A DNA stretch of 64,000 nt from assembly GCA_017306245.1 (NCBI GenBank), contig JAFKIY010000002.1, positions 62,001 to 126,000 on the forward strand, in the 5' to 3' direction. The notes beneath the pieces were generated by a model. It was not told the DNA's origin. It did not search any database and saw only the letters and a program-made list of their open reading frames with translations. Below are positions 9,670 through 18,764 of the stretch, one piece after another (position 1 is the stretch's first letter; every line of letters begins with the position of its first letter). The position numbers and the translations under genes were made by a program. The stretch is from Micrococcales bacterium. GTDB lineage: Bacteria > Actinomycetota > Actinomycetes > Actinomycetales > Microbacteriaceae.

Positions 9670-9695
9670 TTAGCATAGCAAATTAGACAGGCTAA
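9670..9695. promoter_or_regulatory. Possible MarR operator/promoter region
   Basis: This A/T-rich interval lies directly upstream of the MarR start. TTAGC at 9670-9674 and GCTAA at 9691-9695 form an inverted repeat with a 16-base spacer that covers likely promoter elements. The position fits autoregulation; the symmetry is short. Confidence 0.35.
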
Positions 9696-9755
9696 TGAAT
9701 GACGGATCGCGCGAGGCGCCAGCGCCCGCAATACACTGTGGAGAAAGGAGGCACC

Positions 9756-10622
9756 GTGGCCACTTCGACCCCGACACGCGACGACCGCACCTATCAGGAT
9801 GCCGAAGGCGTGACGACCCACTACTACGTCTGGAAAGCCAGCAAGCCCCGCGCCGTGATCCAGCTCCTCCATGGCCTCGGCGAGCATGCCGCCCGTTACG
9901 AGTGGCTCGCGGGCAAGCTCACCGCGGCCGGATACACGGTGTACGCCGACGATCACCGTGGGCACGGCCAGACCGGACTCGGCCAGTACGGCGGAGATCA
10001 CTCGAAGCTCGGAAAGCTCGGGCCGGGCGGAATGCGGGCTACGGTCGAGGCGGTGCACAAGCTCACGGGGATGATCCGCGCGGAGCACCCGAACCTTCCG
10101 CTCGTGCTTCTCGGGCACAGCTGGGGCTCGTTCCTCGCCCAGATGCTCCTCAACCGGTATTCGGCCGACTACGATGCCATGATCCTCAGCGGCTCCGCTC
10201 TTCTCACCCTCGGCCACACGAACACCGGCGACCTGAACGCGAAATACAAGCACCTCGGTTCGACCGGCTACGAGTGGTTGAGCCGCGACCCGACAGTGGT
10301 CGCCGCTGCCGCCGCCGACCCGCTCATGTTCATCGCGAACGGGATGAAGCTGTTTGGGATCGCCGACAGCCTCCGAATGCTGGGAAAGCCGGCCAAGGGG
10401 ATTGAGCATGATGTGCCCGTTCTCATCCAGGTGGGCAGCGACGACGTCGTCGGCGGTGTGAAGAGCAACGAGCTTCTCGCGCAGGCGTACCTCACGCGCA
10501 GCGGGTTGAGCGATGTCGAACTCATCGTGTACAACGGCGCCCAGCACGAGATCTTCAATGAGACGAACAAGGACGAGGTGGTTGACGACACTCTCGCCTG
10601 GCTGGCCGACCGTGTGAAATGA
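9756..10622 (+). CDS. Alpha/beta hydrolase, monoacylglycerol lipase-like
   Basis: A 288-residue serine hydrolase. The oxyanion region LLHGLGEH, the DHRGHGQT strand and the nucleophile elbow GHSWGS (Ser near 122) are those of the monoacylglycerol lipase group. The likely acid is in VGSDDVVG and the catalytic His in NGAQHEIFNE near 262. GTG 9756 has an excellent ribosome site (AAAGGAGG). It is the first gene of an overlapping run with the HIT protein. The substrate is not known. Confidence 0.87.
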   Translation: MATSTPTRDDRTYQDAEGVTTHYYVWKASKPRAVIQLLHGLGEHAARYEWLAGKLTAAGYTVYADDHRGHGQTGLGQYGGDHSKLGKLGPGGMRATVEAVHKLTGMIRAEHPNLPLVLLGHSWGSFLAQMLLNRYSADYDAMILSGSALLTLGHTNTGDLNAKYKHLGSTGYEWLSRDPTVVAAAAADPLMFIANGMKLFGIADSLRMLGKPAKGIEHDVPVLIQVGSDDVVGGVKSNELLAQAYLTRSGLSDVELIVYNGAQHEIFNETNKDEVVDDTLAWLADRVK

Positions 10623-11050
10623 CGACGCTCTTCACAAAGATAATCCAGGGGCGGGAGCCGGCGCGGTTCGTCTGGAAGGATGAACGGTGCGTGGCGTTCC
10701 TCACGATCGAGCCGCGCCAGCCCGGGCACACCCTCGTCGTGCCGAGGCTGGAGGTGGACCGGTGGCTGGATGTCCCCGATTCGCTCATCGCCGAACTCAT
10801 GGTCGTCGCGCATCGGATCGGGTCGGCGCAGCGCGAAGAGTGGAACTCCGATCGCGCGGGCCTCATGATCGAGGGCTACATGGTTCCGCATTTGCACATC
10901 CACGTGTGGCCGTCGAATTCGCCGCGCGAGTTCCATCCGTCCGGGATCGACCGCTCTGCGGAGCCGGCGGACCTCGATGCCGCGGCGGTCAGGCTGAGGT
11001 CACGCTTGAGGGCGCACGGATACGCGGAATTCGTTCCGGCCGAGCAATAG
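10619..11050 (+). CDS. HIT-family nucleotide-binding protein
   Basis: A 143-residue histidine-triad protein. The motif HLHIHVW near residues 91-97 carries the triad (H-x-H-x-H), and the N-terminal LEC-like region FVWKDERCVAFLTIEPRQPGHTLVVP is typical. Family members hydrolyse nucleoside phosphoramidates or dinucleoside polyphosphates. The start overlaps the hydrolase stop (ATGA). The length is normal for the family. Confidence 0.9.
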   Translation: MTTLFTKIIQGREPARFVWKDERCVAFLTIEPRQPGHTLVVPRLEVDRWLDVPDSLIAELMVVAHRIGSAQREEWNSDRAGLMIEGYMVPHLHIHVWPSNSPREFHPSGIDRSAEPADLDAAAVRLRSRLRAHGYAEFVPAEQ

Positions 11051-11086
11051 GCTTGATTGGCCTGCAGCAACGAGGAGGACGAAACC

Positions 11087-12136
11087 ATGCACGGTGAGTA
11101 CAAGGTTCCCGGCGGCAAACTCGTTGTCGTCGATCTGGATGTCGTCGATGACCGAATCGCGAATTTCCGGCTCGCCGGCGACTTCTTCCTCGAACCGGAC
11201 AGCGCGCTCGAAGCCATCAACGAGGCAATGAACGGCCTCCCGGCGAACAGCGACTCGGCGTGGATTGCAGCCGCGGTGAGAGGTGCCTTGCCCGAGGATG
11301 CGCTGCTTCTCGGATTCACGCCGGAGGCCGTGGCGATCGCCATCCGCCGTTCCCTGTCCCGCGCGAGCAGCTGGACCGACTACGAATGGCAGCTGATCCA
11401 CGGCGCCGCGTATCCGCCCGTGCTCCAGATGGCTCTCGATCAGGTTCTGGCGGAGGAAGTCGGGGCCGGCAGGCGGAAGCCGACGCTGCGCATCTGGGAG
11501 TGGAACGAGCCGGGCGTCGTGATCGGCAGTTTCCAGTCCGTGAAGAACGAGGTGGACCTCGAGAACGCCGAAAAGTACGGCATGCAGGTGGTTCGGCGCA
11601 TCAGCGGCGGTGGTGCGATGTTCATGGAGGCGGGCTCGGTCATCACGTACTCGATCTATGCTCCCAGCGATCTCGTGCAGGGGATGTCGTTCGCCGACTC
11701 GTACGCGTTCCTCGATGAGTGGGTGATCACCGCGCTCAAGGGCCTCGGCATCGACGCGTTCTACCAGCCGCTCAACGACATCACGAGCGCGAAAGGCAAG
11801 ATCGGCGGTGCTGCGCAGAAGCGGCTCGGGACGGGCGCCGTGCTGCACCACGTGACGATGAGCTACGACATGGATGGCGACCGGATGGTCGAGGTGCTTC
11901 GGATCGGCCGCGAGAAGCTGAGCGACAAGGGCACGAAGAGCGCGGCGAAGCGCGTCGACCCGCTGCGCAGCCAGACCGGGCTGAGCCGCCCCGAGATCAT
12001 TCAGAAGATGATCGCGACATTCCGAGGCCTGAACGGGCTCACCGACGGGGAGATCACGTCGGAGGAGCTCGCGCGAGCCGAACAGCTCGTCATCGACAAG
12101 TTCTCCACGGATGACTGGCTGTACCGTGTGCCGTGA
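11087..12136 (+). CDS. Lipoate-protein ligase A-family protein
   Basis: About 349 residues. Residues 1-85 resemble the accessory domain usually found C-terminally in LplA. Residues 100-340 are the biotin/lipoate ligase fold, with the lipoate-binding RRISGGGAMF motif near 170 and the lysine in AKGKIGGAAQKR near 237. The enzyme attaches lipoate (or octanoate) to carrier domains of 2-oxoacid dehydrogenases. ATG 11087 is preceded by GAGGAGGA and is chosen over an in-frame start at 11057. The accessory domain at the N-terminus is a permuted order relative to the E. coli enzyme but recurs in actinobacteria. Confidence 0.85.
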   Translation: MHGEYKVPGGKLVVVDLDVVDDRIANFRLAGDFFLEPDSALEAINEAMNGLPANSDSAWIAAAVRGALPEDALLLGFTPEAVAIAIRRSLSRASSWTDYEWQLIHGAAYPPVLQMALDQVLAEEVGAGRRKPTLRIWEWNEPGVVIGSFQSVKNEVDLENAEKYGMQVVRRISGGGAMFMEAGSVITYSIYAPSDLVQGMSFADSYAFLDEWVITALKGLGIDAFYQPLNDITSAKGKIGGAAQKRLGTGAVLHHVTMSYDMDGDRMVEVLRIGREKLSDKGTKSAAKRVDPLRSQTGLSRPEIIQKMIATFRGLNGLTDGEITSEELARAEQLVIDKFSTDDWLYRVP

Positions 12137-13038
12137 CCCGGCGGCGACGGGGCGTCCATGAGCGCGGGAGCGCCGTCGTGACGTGGACCCCGGATGGCGA
12201 CAACCTCGTCATCCATGGCGACAACCTCGTCGCGGCTGCTGCCTTGCCGGACAATACGTTCACTGTCGTGTACCTCGATCCGCCGTTCAACACCGGGCGC
12301 TCGCAGAGGCGGCAGTCCACGACGAGCGTGCGCAGCGCATCAGGAACCGTGGTCGGATTCAAGGGCCAGCGCTACGAGCGCATCCGCGGCGACCTCATGG
12401 CGTACGACGACGAGTTCGACGACTACTGGTCGTTCCTGGAGCCGAGGCTCGCGGAGGCGTGGCGCGTGCTCGCCGACGACGGAACCCTGTACCTGCACCT
12501 CGACTACCGGGAGGCGCACTACGCGAAAGTGCTGCTCGATGCCCTGTTCGGGCGGGAGTGCTTCCTCAACGAGATCATCTGGGCGTACGACTACGGTGCC
12601 AAGTCGAAGAGCCGCTGGCCCACGAAGCACGACACGATCCTCGTGTACGTGAAGAGCCCCGGCGGTTACTACTTCGATTCGGATGCGGTGGACCGCGAAC
12701 CGTACATGGCGCCCGGCCTCGTGACACCGGAGAAGGTTGCCCGCGGCAAACTACCGACGGATGTCTGGTGGCACACGATCGTTTCCCCGACCGGCAAAGA
12801 GAAAACGGGTTACCCGACCCAGAAGCCGGAGGGCATCCTGCGGCGGATCATCCAGGCATCCAGCCGCGAAGGCGACTGGGTGCTCGACCTCTTCGCGGGG
12901 AGCGGAACAACCGGAGTTGTCGCGGGCGCGCTCGGCCGCCGATTCCTGCTCGTCGACGAGAGCGCTGACGCGGTCGGAGTAATCCGGAGGCGTCTCGCGG
13001 CTTCGGGTGTCACATTCGGCGAAGAGGTGAGCCGCTAA
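12133..13038 (+). CDS. Site-specific DNA methyltransferase (beta-class amino-MTase), orphan
   Basis: About 301 residues. DPPFNTG near residue 48 (catalytic motif IV) precedes FAGSGTT near 253 (SAM-binding motif I); that order defines the beta class of N6-adenine/N4-cytosine methyltransferases. GYPTQKPEGIL is the motif X-like segment just ahead of the SAM motif. The GTG start overlaps the lipoate ligase stop (GTGA); a start at 12178 or 12181 is possible. No endonuclease or specificity subunit is adjacent, so it looks like a solitary, possibly regulatory, methyltransferase. The target sequence cannot be deduced. Confidence 0.88.
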   Translation: MTRRRRGVHERGSAVVTWTPDGDNLVIHGDNLVAAAALPDNTFTVVYLDPPFNTGRSQRRQSTTSVRSASGTVVGFKGQRYERIRGDLMAYDDEFDDYWSFLEPRLAEAWRVLADDGTLYLHLDYREAHYAKVLLDALFGRECFLNEIIWAYDYGAKSKSRWPTKHDTILVYVKSPGGYYFDSDAVDREPYMAPGLVTPEKVARGKLPTDVWWHTIVSPTGKEKTGYPTQKPEGILRRIIQASSREGDWVLDLFAGSGTTGVVAGALGRRFLLVDESADAVGVIRRRLAASGVTFGEEVSR

Positions 13039-13063
13039 CGGTCCGGAAAACCGGCCGATGCGG

Positions 13064-14506
13064 TTACAGCGCCCGAGCGGCGATGATCCTGCGGTATTCG
13101 AGCGCGCTCGCCTTGGGGGTGCGCAGCTGAGTGTCATAGTCGACGCGCACGAGGCCGAATCGTTTGGCATAGCCCCAAGCCCACTCGAAGTTGTCCAGCA
13201 GGGACCAGTAAAAGTACCCCTCAACCCTGATGCCGTCATCGATTGCGTCGAGGACAGCCCCCAGGTGCAGTCGGAGGAATTCTGCGCGATCGGTGTCGTT
13301 GACGCTCCCATCAGCTTCGACGGTGTCGTCGTAGGCTGCGCCGTTCTCGGTCACGGAAATCGACACGTGGGCCGCCGCGGTGTATTCATCGTGGATTCGG
13401 CGAAGGAGGCGGGTGAGTCCTTCGGGTTGAACCTCCCACCCCATTGCGGTTTCCGGCAGCCCGCGCGGATGCCAGTACACGCCGTCGGCCGCGGGAAACG
13501 GCGACCGCTTCGGCCGCGCAGAAGGCGCCGCCGTGGTCAACTGCCGCTCGGTGGGCCGGGCGCTGACGAAATCTCCGTGATAGTAGTTGATGCCCAGGGC
13601 ATCGATGGGGGTCGAGATGATGTCGAGATCGCCCGGCTTGATCATCGATTCGAAACCGTGGCCTCCGACGTCCCGGACGACATCCTCCGGGTAGCGTCCG
13701 CGGAAGATCGGGTCGAGGAAGAACCGGTTGAACTGCCCGTCGATCCTCCGCGCGGCATCGAGGTCGCCGGGGTCGGTGGGGTTCACCGGATCCGCGACGG
13801 TGAGGTTCAGTGTGATTCCCAACTGGAGGCTCTCGTCGCGCGATCGAAGTTCGCGGGTGGCCAATCCGTGCGCCAGCAGCAGATGGTGTGCGGCGGCGAG
13901 GCCCGCACGCACATCCTGTCGCCCGGGGGCATGTTCGCCGCCGATATAGCTGAGGAAGGACGCACACCACGGTTCATTGAGGGAGGTCCATGCGGTCACG
14001 CGATCACCGAGGGTGTCGTGAACCACCCCGGCATAGTCGGCGAATCGGTGCGCGGTATCGCGATCTGCCCAGCCGCCTCGGTCCTCCAGCGTCTGGGGCA
14101 GATCCCAGTGATACAGGGTGAGCCACGGTGCGATACCGCGGGTCAGGAGTTCGTCGACCAGCCGCGAATAGAAATCGAGGCCCTGCTGGTTCGGCGCTCC
14201 GCCATCCGGGCACACCCGAGACCAGGAGGTGGAGAACCGGTAGGTCTGGAGGCCCAGATCGGCCATGAGGGCCACGTCGGAGGCATACCGGCGGTAGTGG
14301 TCGCACGCGACATCCCCGGTGTCTCCGCCGACGACGGCACCCGGTTCGCGGCAAAAGACATCCCAAATCGAGTCGGTTCTCCCGTCCTCATGCGCCGCAC
14401 CCTCGATCTGGTAGGCGGCGGTCGCCACACCGAACAGGAATCCTTCCGGGAAGGGTCTGGCGGTGGCTGGTTCCGCAGGTGTTGCGCTGGATGCTTCCCT
14501 ATCCAC
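13064..14506 (-). CDS. GH1 beta-glucosidase
   Basis: A 480-residue family-1 glycoside hydrolase. It opens with FPEGFLFGVATAAYQIEG, has TSLNEPW near residue 177 (acid/base Glu), ALGINYYHGDFV in the middle and SVTENGAAYDD near 385 (nucleophile Glu), and ends with YWSLLDNFEWAWGY. All catalytic positions are present. GTG 14506 is preferred because GGGGAGAG lies just upstream; the frame continues to 14599. No signal peptide, so it is an intracellular enzyme on disaccharides or glycosides. It is not obviously in an operon. Confidence 0.93.
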   Translation of the reverse strand: MDREASSATPAEPATARPFPEGFLFGVATAAYQIEGAAHEDGRTDSIWDVFCREPGAVVGGDTGDVACDHYRRYASDVALMADLGLQTYRFSTSWSRVCPDGGAPNQQGLDFYSRLVDELLTRGIAPWLTLYHWDLPQTLEDRGGWADRDTAHRFADYAGVVHDTLGDRVTAWTSLNEPWCASFLSYIGGEHAPGRQDVRAGLAAAHHLLLAHGLATRELRSRDESLQLGITLNLTVADPVNPTDPGDLDAARRIDGQFNRFFLDPIFRGRYPEDVVRDVGGHGFESMIKPGDLDIISTPIDALGINYYHGDFVSARPTERQLTTAAPSARPKRSPFPAADGVYWHPRGLPETAMGWEVQPEGLTRLLRRIHDEYTAAAHVSISVTENGAAYDDTVEADGSVNDTDRAEFLRLHLGAVLDAIDDGIRVEGYFYWSLLDNFEWAWGYAKRFGLVRVDYDTQLRTPKASALEYRRIIAARAL

Positions 14507-14648
14507 CGTGACCTCTCCCCGTATTGGGCACGCGTCATACTGCCTGCCCGCTGCAACGAACTGTACCAACTGACCCGGGTCGCCGGGCCGCTGGACCATG
14601 GTGCACGCCGCTCGGCGAAAGCTGAACGGGATCCCCGGAATCCGGCGC

Positions 14649-14654
14649 TAGGAT
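14649..14654 (+). promoter_or_regulatory. -10 element of a probable leaderless promoter
   Basis: TAGGAT ends seven bases before the ATG of the VanY-type lipoprotein gene. No ribosome site is visible in between, so transcription probably begins at or next to the start codon. The same spacing recurs at several genes in the window. Confidence 0.45.
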
Positions 14655-14661
14655 CGACACC

Positions 14662-15435
14662 ATGCCAGCAGCCCGGACCCGCCGAATCGCGTCGCTCCTG
14701 ACAGCGATCGCCGTTGTCGTCGCACTGGCCGCGTGCGCACCGGAGCGGACTCCGATCGCCAGCAGCTCGCCAACGCCGACCGTGAGCGTGCTGCCCGCAC
14801 CCGTGGAAAAGGTGAAGTCCTTCTTCGACAAGACGAAGTACTCCCTCGACGACCCGACGAGCCTCTGGGTTGTCAACGACAAGCTTCGACCGCTCAACCC
14901 GATCGACTACGTTCCGCCGGACATGGTGGACGCGCCGGTCCGGTACATTTACGAACCGCTCATGAGGCCGGCCGCCGCGGCGGCGATCGCCAAAATGTTC
15001 GCCGCGTCGGAAGCGGAAGGCGGCGGGACCATGCAGGTACAGAACTCGTATCGTTCCTTCGAGTCGCAAACGCGCATCTACAACCGCGCGGTCGCAGCAT
15101 ACGGCCAGGCGGGGGCAGATTCCGACACGGCGCGACCCGGATACAGTGAACACCAGACCGGCTGGACCGCCGATGTTGCGGCCTACCCGAGCAAGTGCGA
15201 CATCCAGGAATGCTTCGGCGATACGCCGCAGGGAATCTGGCTCGCTGCGAACGCGTGGCGGTTCGGGTTCATCATCCGCTATCCGCAAGGAAAGGCGAAC
15301 GTCACAGGATACGTATACGAACCGTGGCATATTCGCTATGTCGGGGAGGAACTCTCCACCGAAATGCACAACACGGGCATCACGACGCTGGAGGAATTCT
15401 TCGGCCTGCCGGATGCGCCGGACTACGCCAAATAG
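14662..15435 (+). CDS. D-alanyl-D-alanine carboxypeptidase, VanY family, lipoprotein
   Basis: A 257-residue exported enzyme. Signal peptide with lipobox LAAC (Cys25), then a Ser/Thr/Pro linker. The M15B peptidase core has the zinc ligands in SEHQTGWTADV (His near 163, Asp near 170) and EPWHIRY (His near 222). The family trims the terminal D-Ala of peptidoglycan stem peptides. The usual length and complete motif set suggest an active enzyme anchored to the outer face of the membrane. Confidence 0.9.
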   Translation: MPAARTRRIASLLTAIAVVVALAACAPERTPIASSSPTPTVSVLPAPVEKVKSFFDKTKYSLDDPTSLWVVNDKLRPLNPIDYVPPDMVDAPVRYIYEPLMRPAAAAAIAKMFAASEAEGGGTMQVQNSYRSFESQTRIYNRAVAAYGQAGADSDTARPGYSEHQTGWTADVAAYPSKCDIQECFGDTPQGIWLAANAWRFGFIIRYPQGKANVTGYVYEPWHIRYVGEELSTEMHNTGITTLEEFFGLPDAPDYAK

Positions 15436-15448
15436 CTGCGCGGCGGGT

Positions 15449-17086
15449 TCACCCGGCCCATCCGCCGAGCGCCGCATCGACGATGATTTTCGCTTCGGCC
15501 TGAACCTGGGCAAGATGCTCCGGACCGCGGAATGACTCCGCATAGATCTTGTAGACGTCCTCCGTGCCGCTCGGTCTGGCTGCGAACCACGCGTTGTCCG
15601 TGACGACTTTCACGCCGCCGATCGCCGCCCCGTTGCCCGGAGCCTCGCTGAGCTTGGCGGTGATCGGCTCGCCGGCCAAATCCGTCGCGGCGATGTCGGC
15701 ACCGGTGAGTCGTCCGAGGGCGGCCTTCTGCTCCTTCGTCGCGACGGCATCCGTTCTCTCGTAGGCGGGGTCGCCGAATTCGTCGACGAGTTCCGCATAC
15801 AACTGGGAGGGGGATTTTCCCGTCACGGCCCTGATCTCGCTGGCCAGAAGCGCGAGCAGGATCCCATCCTTGTCGGTGGTCCACGCTGCGCCATTCGTGC
15901 GGAGGAAGCTTGCGCCGGCGCTCTCTTCGCCGCCGAACGCGACGGAGCCGTCGACGAGCCCGGGGACGAACCATTTGAACCCGACCGGCACCTCCCACAA
16001 CCGCCGCCCGAGGGAGGACGCGACGCGGTCGATCATGGAACTGGAAACCAGGGTCTTGCCGATCGCGGCGTCGGCCGGCCACTGCGGCCGGTGCGTGTAG
16101 AGGTACTGGATGGCGACCGCGAGATAGTGGTTCGGGTTCATGAGCCCGCCATCCGGCGTGACGATGCCGTGCCGGTCGGCGTCGGCGTCATTGCCGGTGA
16201 GGATGTCGAAGTCGTCTCGGTGGGCGAGCACGGAGGCCATGGCCGACGGCGACGACGGGTCCATGCGGATCTTCTCGTCCCAGTCGAGCGTCATGAACGC
16301 CCACCGCGGATCCACCGTCGGGTTGACGACGGTGATCGGCAGGTGGTGGCGGTCGGCGATCGCCGACCAGTAGTTCACGCTCGCACCGCCCAGCGGGTCC
16401 GCGCCGATCGTCAGGTTCGCGCCGCGAATTGCGTCCAGGTCGATGATGTTCGCAAGGTCATCCACGTAGTGGCCGCGGAAATCGTACGTCCCGACCGCCG
16501 ACGGCTCGGCGCGGCGCACGTCGCGATTGCCGCCGGCGAGGAGCTCGTTCGCGCGGTTCGCGATCCATCCGGTCGCGTCGCTGTCCGCCGGGCCTCCGTG
16601 CGGCGGGTTGTATTTGAAGCCGCCGTCCCGGGGCGGGTTGTGGCTTGGAGTGATGACGATGCCGTCGGCGAGTGGCCGCCCCCCATTTGCTGACGCAGCA
16701 TTGTGGGCAATGATGGCGTGCGAAAGGGCGGGGGTGGGCACCCAGTCCGCAAATTCGTCGACGAGGACGTCGACTCGATTGGCTACGAGAACTTCGAGCG
16801 CCGTCGTCTGGGCCGGGGCGCTCAGGGCGTGGGTGTCCGAGCCGATGAACAGGGGTCCCGTCGTTCCCTGACCCTCGCGGTACTCGATGATGGCCTGCGT
16901 GATCGCCGCGATGTGGGCGTCGTTGAACGCGGTGTCCAGGGATGATCCGCGGTGGCCGCTCGTGCCGAACGCCACCCGCTGGGAGGCGGTGGACACATCC
17001 GGGGTTCGGTGATGGTAGGCGTCAAGCAATTCGGTCACATCGATGAGATCCGACGCCGAGGCCGGCGTTCCTGCGCGAGCGTTCAT
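15449..17086 (-). CDS. pgm: Phosphoglucomutase (alpha-D-glucose phosphate-specific)
   Basis: A 545-residue enzyme, normal for bacterial Pgm. It interconverts glucose 1-phosphate and glucose 6-phosphate, feeding glycogen, cell-wall and nucleotide-sugar synthesis. Visible signatures are FGTSGHRG near 45, the phosphoserine loop TPSHNPPRDGG near 150, the metal loop GNDADADRHG near 300, FGGEESAG and the phosphate-binding ARPSGTEDVYKIY near the C-terminus. ATG 17086 has GGGAGAG upstream; the longer open frame to 17449 overlaps pheA. It is divergent from pheA with only 34 bases between them. Confidence 0.95.
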   Translation of the reverse strand: MNARAGTPASASDLIDVTELLDAYHHRTPDVSTASQRVAFGTSGHRGSSLDTAFNDAHIAAITQAIIEYREGQGTTGPLFIGSDTHALSAPAQTTALEVLVANRVDVLVDEFADWVPTPALSHAIIAHNAASANGGRPLADGIVITPSHNPPRDGGFKYNPPHGGPADSDATGWIANRANELLAGGNRDVRRAEPSAVGTYDFRGHYVDDLANIIDLDAIRGANLTIGADPLGGASVNYWSAIADRHHLPITVVNPTVDPRWAFMTLDWDEKIRMDPSSPSAMASVLAHRDDFDILTGNDADADRHGIVTPDGGLMNPNHYLAVAIQYLYTHRPQWPADAAIGKTLVSSSMIDRVASSLGRRLWEVPVGFKWFVPGLVDGSVAFGGEESAGASFLRTNGAAWTTDKDGILLALLASEIRAVTGKSPSQLYAELVDEFGDPAYERTDAVATKEQKAALGRLTGADIAATDLAGEPITAKLSEAPGNGAAIGGVKVVTDNAWFAARPSGTEDVYKIYAESFRGPEHLAQVQAEAKIIVDAALGGWAG

Positions 17087-17107
17087 TTGCCTACTCTCCC
17101 GCATCAA

Positions 17108-17113
17108 TAGACT
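17108..17113 (+). promoter_or_regulatory. -10 element of a probable leaderless pheA promoter
   Basis: TAGACT ends seven bases before the pheA ATG, inside the 34-base pgm/pheA intergenic region. There is no room for a ribosome site downstream of it, which points to leaderless transcription. Confidence 0.45.
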
Positions 17114-17120
17114 CACTTCC

Positions 17121-18077
17121 ATGCCTGAGACAATTTCCGACGAGACATACAGCTTTCTTGGGCCCGCCGGCACGTTCACGGAGGCCGCGCTCGCGCAGGT
17201 TTCCGCGGCCGCCGGAAAAGTGTGGCGCGCCGTGAACAATGTCGGTGAAGCGCTCGACGATGTCGTTGCCGGCCGGAGCGTCGCAGCGATGATCGCGATC
17301 GAGAATTCGGTCGAGGGCGGGGTGAGCGCGACGCAGGATGCCCTGGCGAACATCCCTGGGCTGCGCATCATCGGCGAATATCTGGTTCCGGTGAACTTCG
17401 TGCTTGTCGCGCGACCCGGGGTCGCCCTGCCCGACGTCAAAGTCGTCAACGCGCACCCGGTCGCCTACGCCCAGTGCCATTTGTGGTTGGAGCAGAATCT
17501 TCCGAGCCACGGCCACATTCCGGCGAGTTCGAATGTTGCTGCTGCGGCGCGCCTGTTCGACGACGAGCCTGGCGTCGCGGATGCGGCGATCGCGCCCCCC
17601 GGCATCACCGCGCACCACGACCTCGAGGTTCTGGCGACCGGAATCGGCGACAACCCGAACGCCGTGACGCGTTTCGTGCTCGTGAGCCGAACGGTTCCCA
17701 CCCCGCCGGCGACAGGCGCGGACAAGACGAGCATCATCGTCGAGCTGCCATCGGATGCGCCCGGCGCGCTGCTGGACCTGCTGGAGCAGTTCGCGACGCG
17801 AGGGGTCAACTTGAGCCTCATCCAGTCGCGTCCGATCGGCGACACACTGGGCAGGTATCGGTTCGTGATCGACCTCGATGGCCACATTCTCGATGAGCGC
17901 GTGGCGGATGCCTTGCTCGGATTGAAGAGGTTCAGCCCGAACGTGATCTTCCTCGGCTCATATCCGCGGGCCGACAACGTGCACACGACCTTCGATCAGC
18001 GCTACCGTGATGACGTGTTCGTTGAGGCACGCGACTGGCTGCGCGGACTGATTTCGGGTGAAACGGATCGTGGCTGA
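17121..18077 (+). CDS. pheA: Prephenate dehydratase
   Basis: A 318-residue monofunctional enzyme that converts prephenate to phenylpyruvate in phenylalanine synthesis. Residues 1-190 form the catalytic domain, opening with SFLGPAGTFTEAAL and containing the conserved TRF triplet (NAVTRFVLV) near 181. Residues 200-290 form an ACT domain with GALLDLLEQFATRGVNLSLI and QSRP, the phenylalanine-binding feedback site. The frame is open upstream, but the domain and promoter point to ATG 17121. The next gene starts inside its 3' end. Confidence 0.95.
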   Translation: MPETISDETYSFLGPAGTFTEAALAQVSAAAGKVWRAVNNVGEALDDVVAGRSVAAMIAIENSVEGGVSATQDALANIPGLRIIGEYLVPVNFVLVARPGVALPDVKVVNAHPVAYAQCHLWLEQNLPSHGHIPASSNVAAAARLFDDEPGVADAAIAPPGITAHHDLEVLATGIGDNPNAVTRFVLVSRTVPTPPATGADKTSIIVELPSDAPGALLDLLEQFATRGVNLSLIQSRPIGDTLGRYRFVIDLDGHILDERVADALLGLKRFSPNVIFLGSYPRADNVHTTFDQRYRDDVFVEARDWLRGLISGETDRG

Positions 18078-18498
18078 GAAGTTCGATCCGCGATTCGACG
18101 CGCGATTCCAGCCGGGCTTCGAGCAGAAAGCCGAACGGCAAGCGCCCGCATACCCCGCCCCGGAGAGGGCTTCGCACGATGACGCCGCCCACGGCACGAT
18201 GGCGCCGGGGGAGCTTGCACCCGATGAATCTGAACCGGTTGAGGCGGACCCGGATCCCAACCCGTTCGAGCGTGCGCTTTGGGTGTTCGCGGCCGTGCTC
18301 ATTGTCGGCGGTGTAGCGGTGGCATTCTGGGCAAACGGCCTCAACTACAGTCAGAGTGCGGTTGATGGCGGCTGGACATGGCCGCGAATTGTCCAAAGTT
18401 CGGGGTGGGCGCTCTCCGGCCCCATGGTCACGGTGGGGCTCGCCACGGGCATCGGTCTCCTGTTCCGCAGGGCGATCACCTGGCGGCCGCCCGAATGA
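18070..18498 (+). CDS. Two-helix membrane protein with FDPRF...FQPG N-terminus
   Basis: About 142 residues, function unknown. The N-terminus reads FDPRF-x5-FQPG, then a Pro/Glu/Asp-rich linker of about 50 residues. Two hydrophobic segments follow, ALWVFAAVLIVGGVAVAFWA and a second one starting GPMVTVGLATGIGLLF. GTG 18070 overlaps the pheA stop; GTG 18058 is also in frame. The same N-terminal motif and two-helix layout occur in the protein at 39583-40119, and the next gene resembles its membrane part. No match to a named family is claimed. Confidence 0.75.
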   Translation: MAEKFDPRFDARFQPGFEQKAERQAPAYPAPERASHDDAAHGTMAPGELAPDESEPVEADPDPNPFERALWVFAAVLIVGGVAVAFWANGLNYSQSAVDGGWTWPRIVQSSGWALSGPMVTVGLATGIGLLFRRAITWRPPE

Positions 18499-18764
18499 GA
18501 AAGCACAATCCGTGGATCGGGGCGCTGTGGGCAATAGGGGTCGTGCTCGTGGTGGGCGCGTACTCCGCGGGAGTGTGGCAGTCCACGTTCTTCTACCCGC
18601 CGCCGGGGCGACCGGATCCCGGACCCGTCGTGGAATTCTTCCAAGCGCTTGCCGACACCCTGAAGGGTCCCGCGCTCCTGGCAGGGTTCAGCACGATCGC
18701 CGGGCTGCTGTTCCTCCACGCCAGGAACCATGCGCGCCGCGCTACGAAGAAACCCTCACGATGA
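18495..18764 (+). CDS. Small two-helix membrane protein
   Basis: An 89-residue protein, unknown function. The first hydrophobic segment is NPWIGALWAIGVVLVVGAYS and the second GPALLAGFSTIAGLLFLHA, which match in layout the two helices of the preceding protein (NPF...ALW; GP...G...T...G.LF) but without the N-terminal FDPRF domain. The ATG overlaps the preceding stop (ATGA), so the two are translationally coupled. The C-terminus is basic and overlaps the convergent lipid kinase gene by 23 bases. Confidence 0.7.
   Translation: MRKHNPWIGALWAIGVVLVVGAYSAGVWQSTFFYPPPGRPDPGPVVEFFQALADTLKGPALLAGFSTIAGLLFLHARNHARRATKKPSR

Noticed and set aside
13039-13063. Terminator hairpin between the methyltransferase and GH1 genes
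   Set aside because: Only a short CCGG-AAAA-CCGG symmetry without T-run; too weak to call.
17087-17449. N-terminal extension of phosphoglucomutase
   Set aside because: It runs antisense through pheA. The Pgm domain and a good ribosome site fix the start at 17086.
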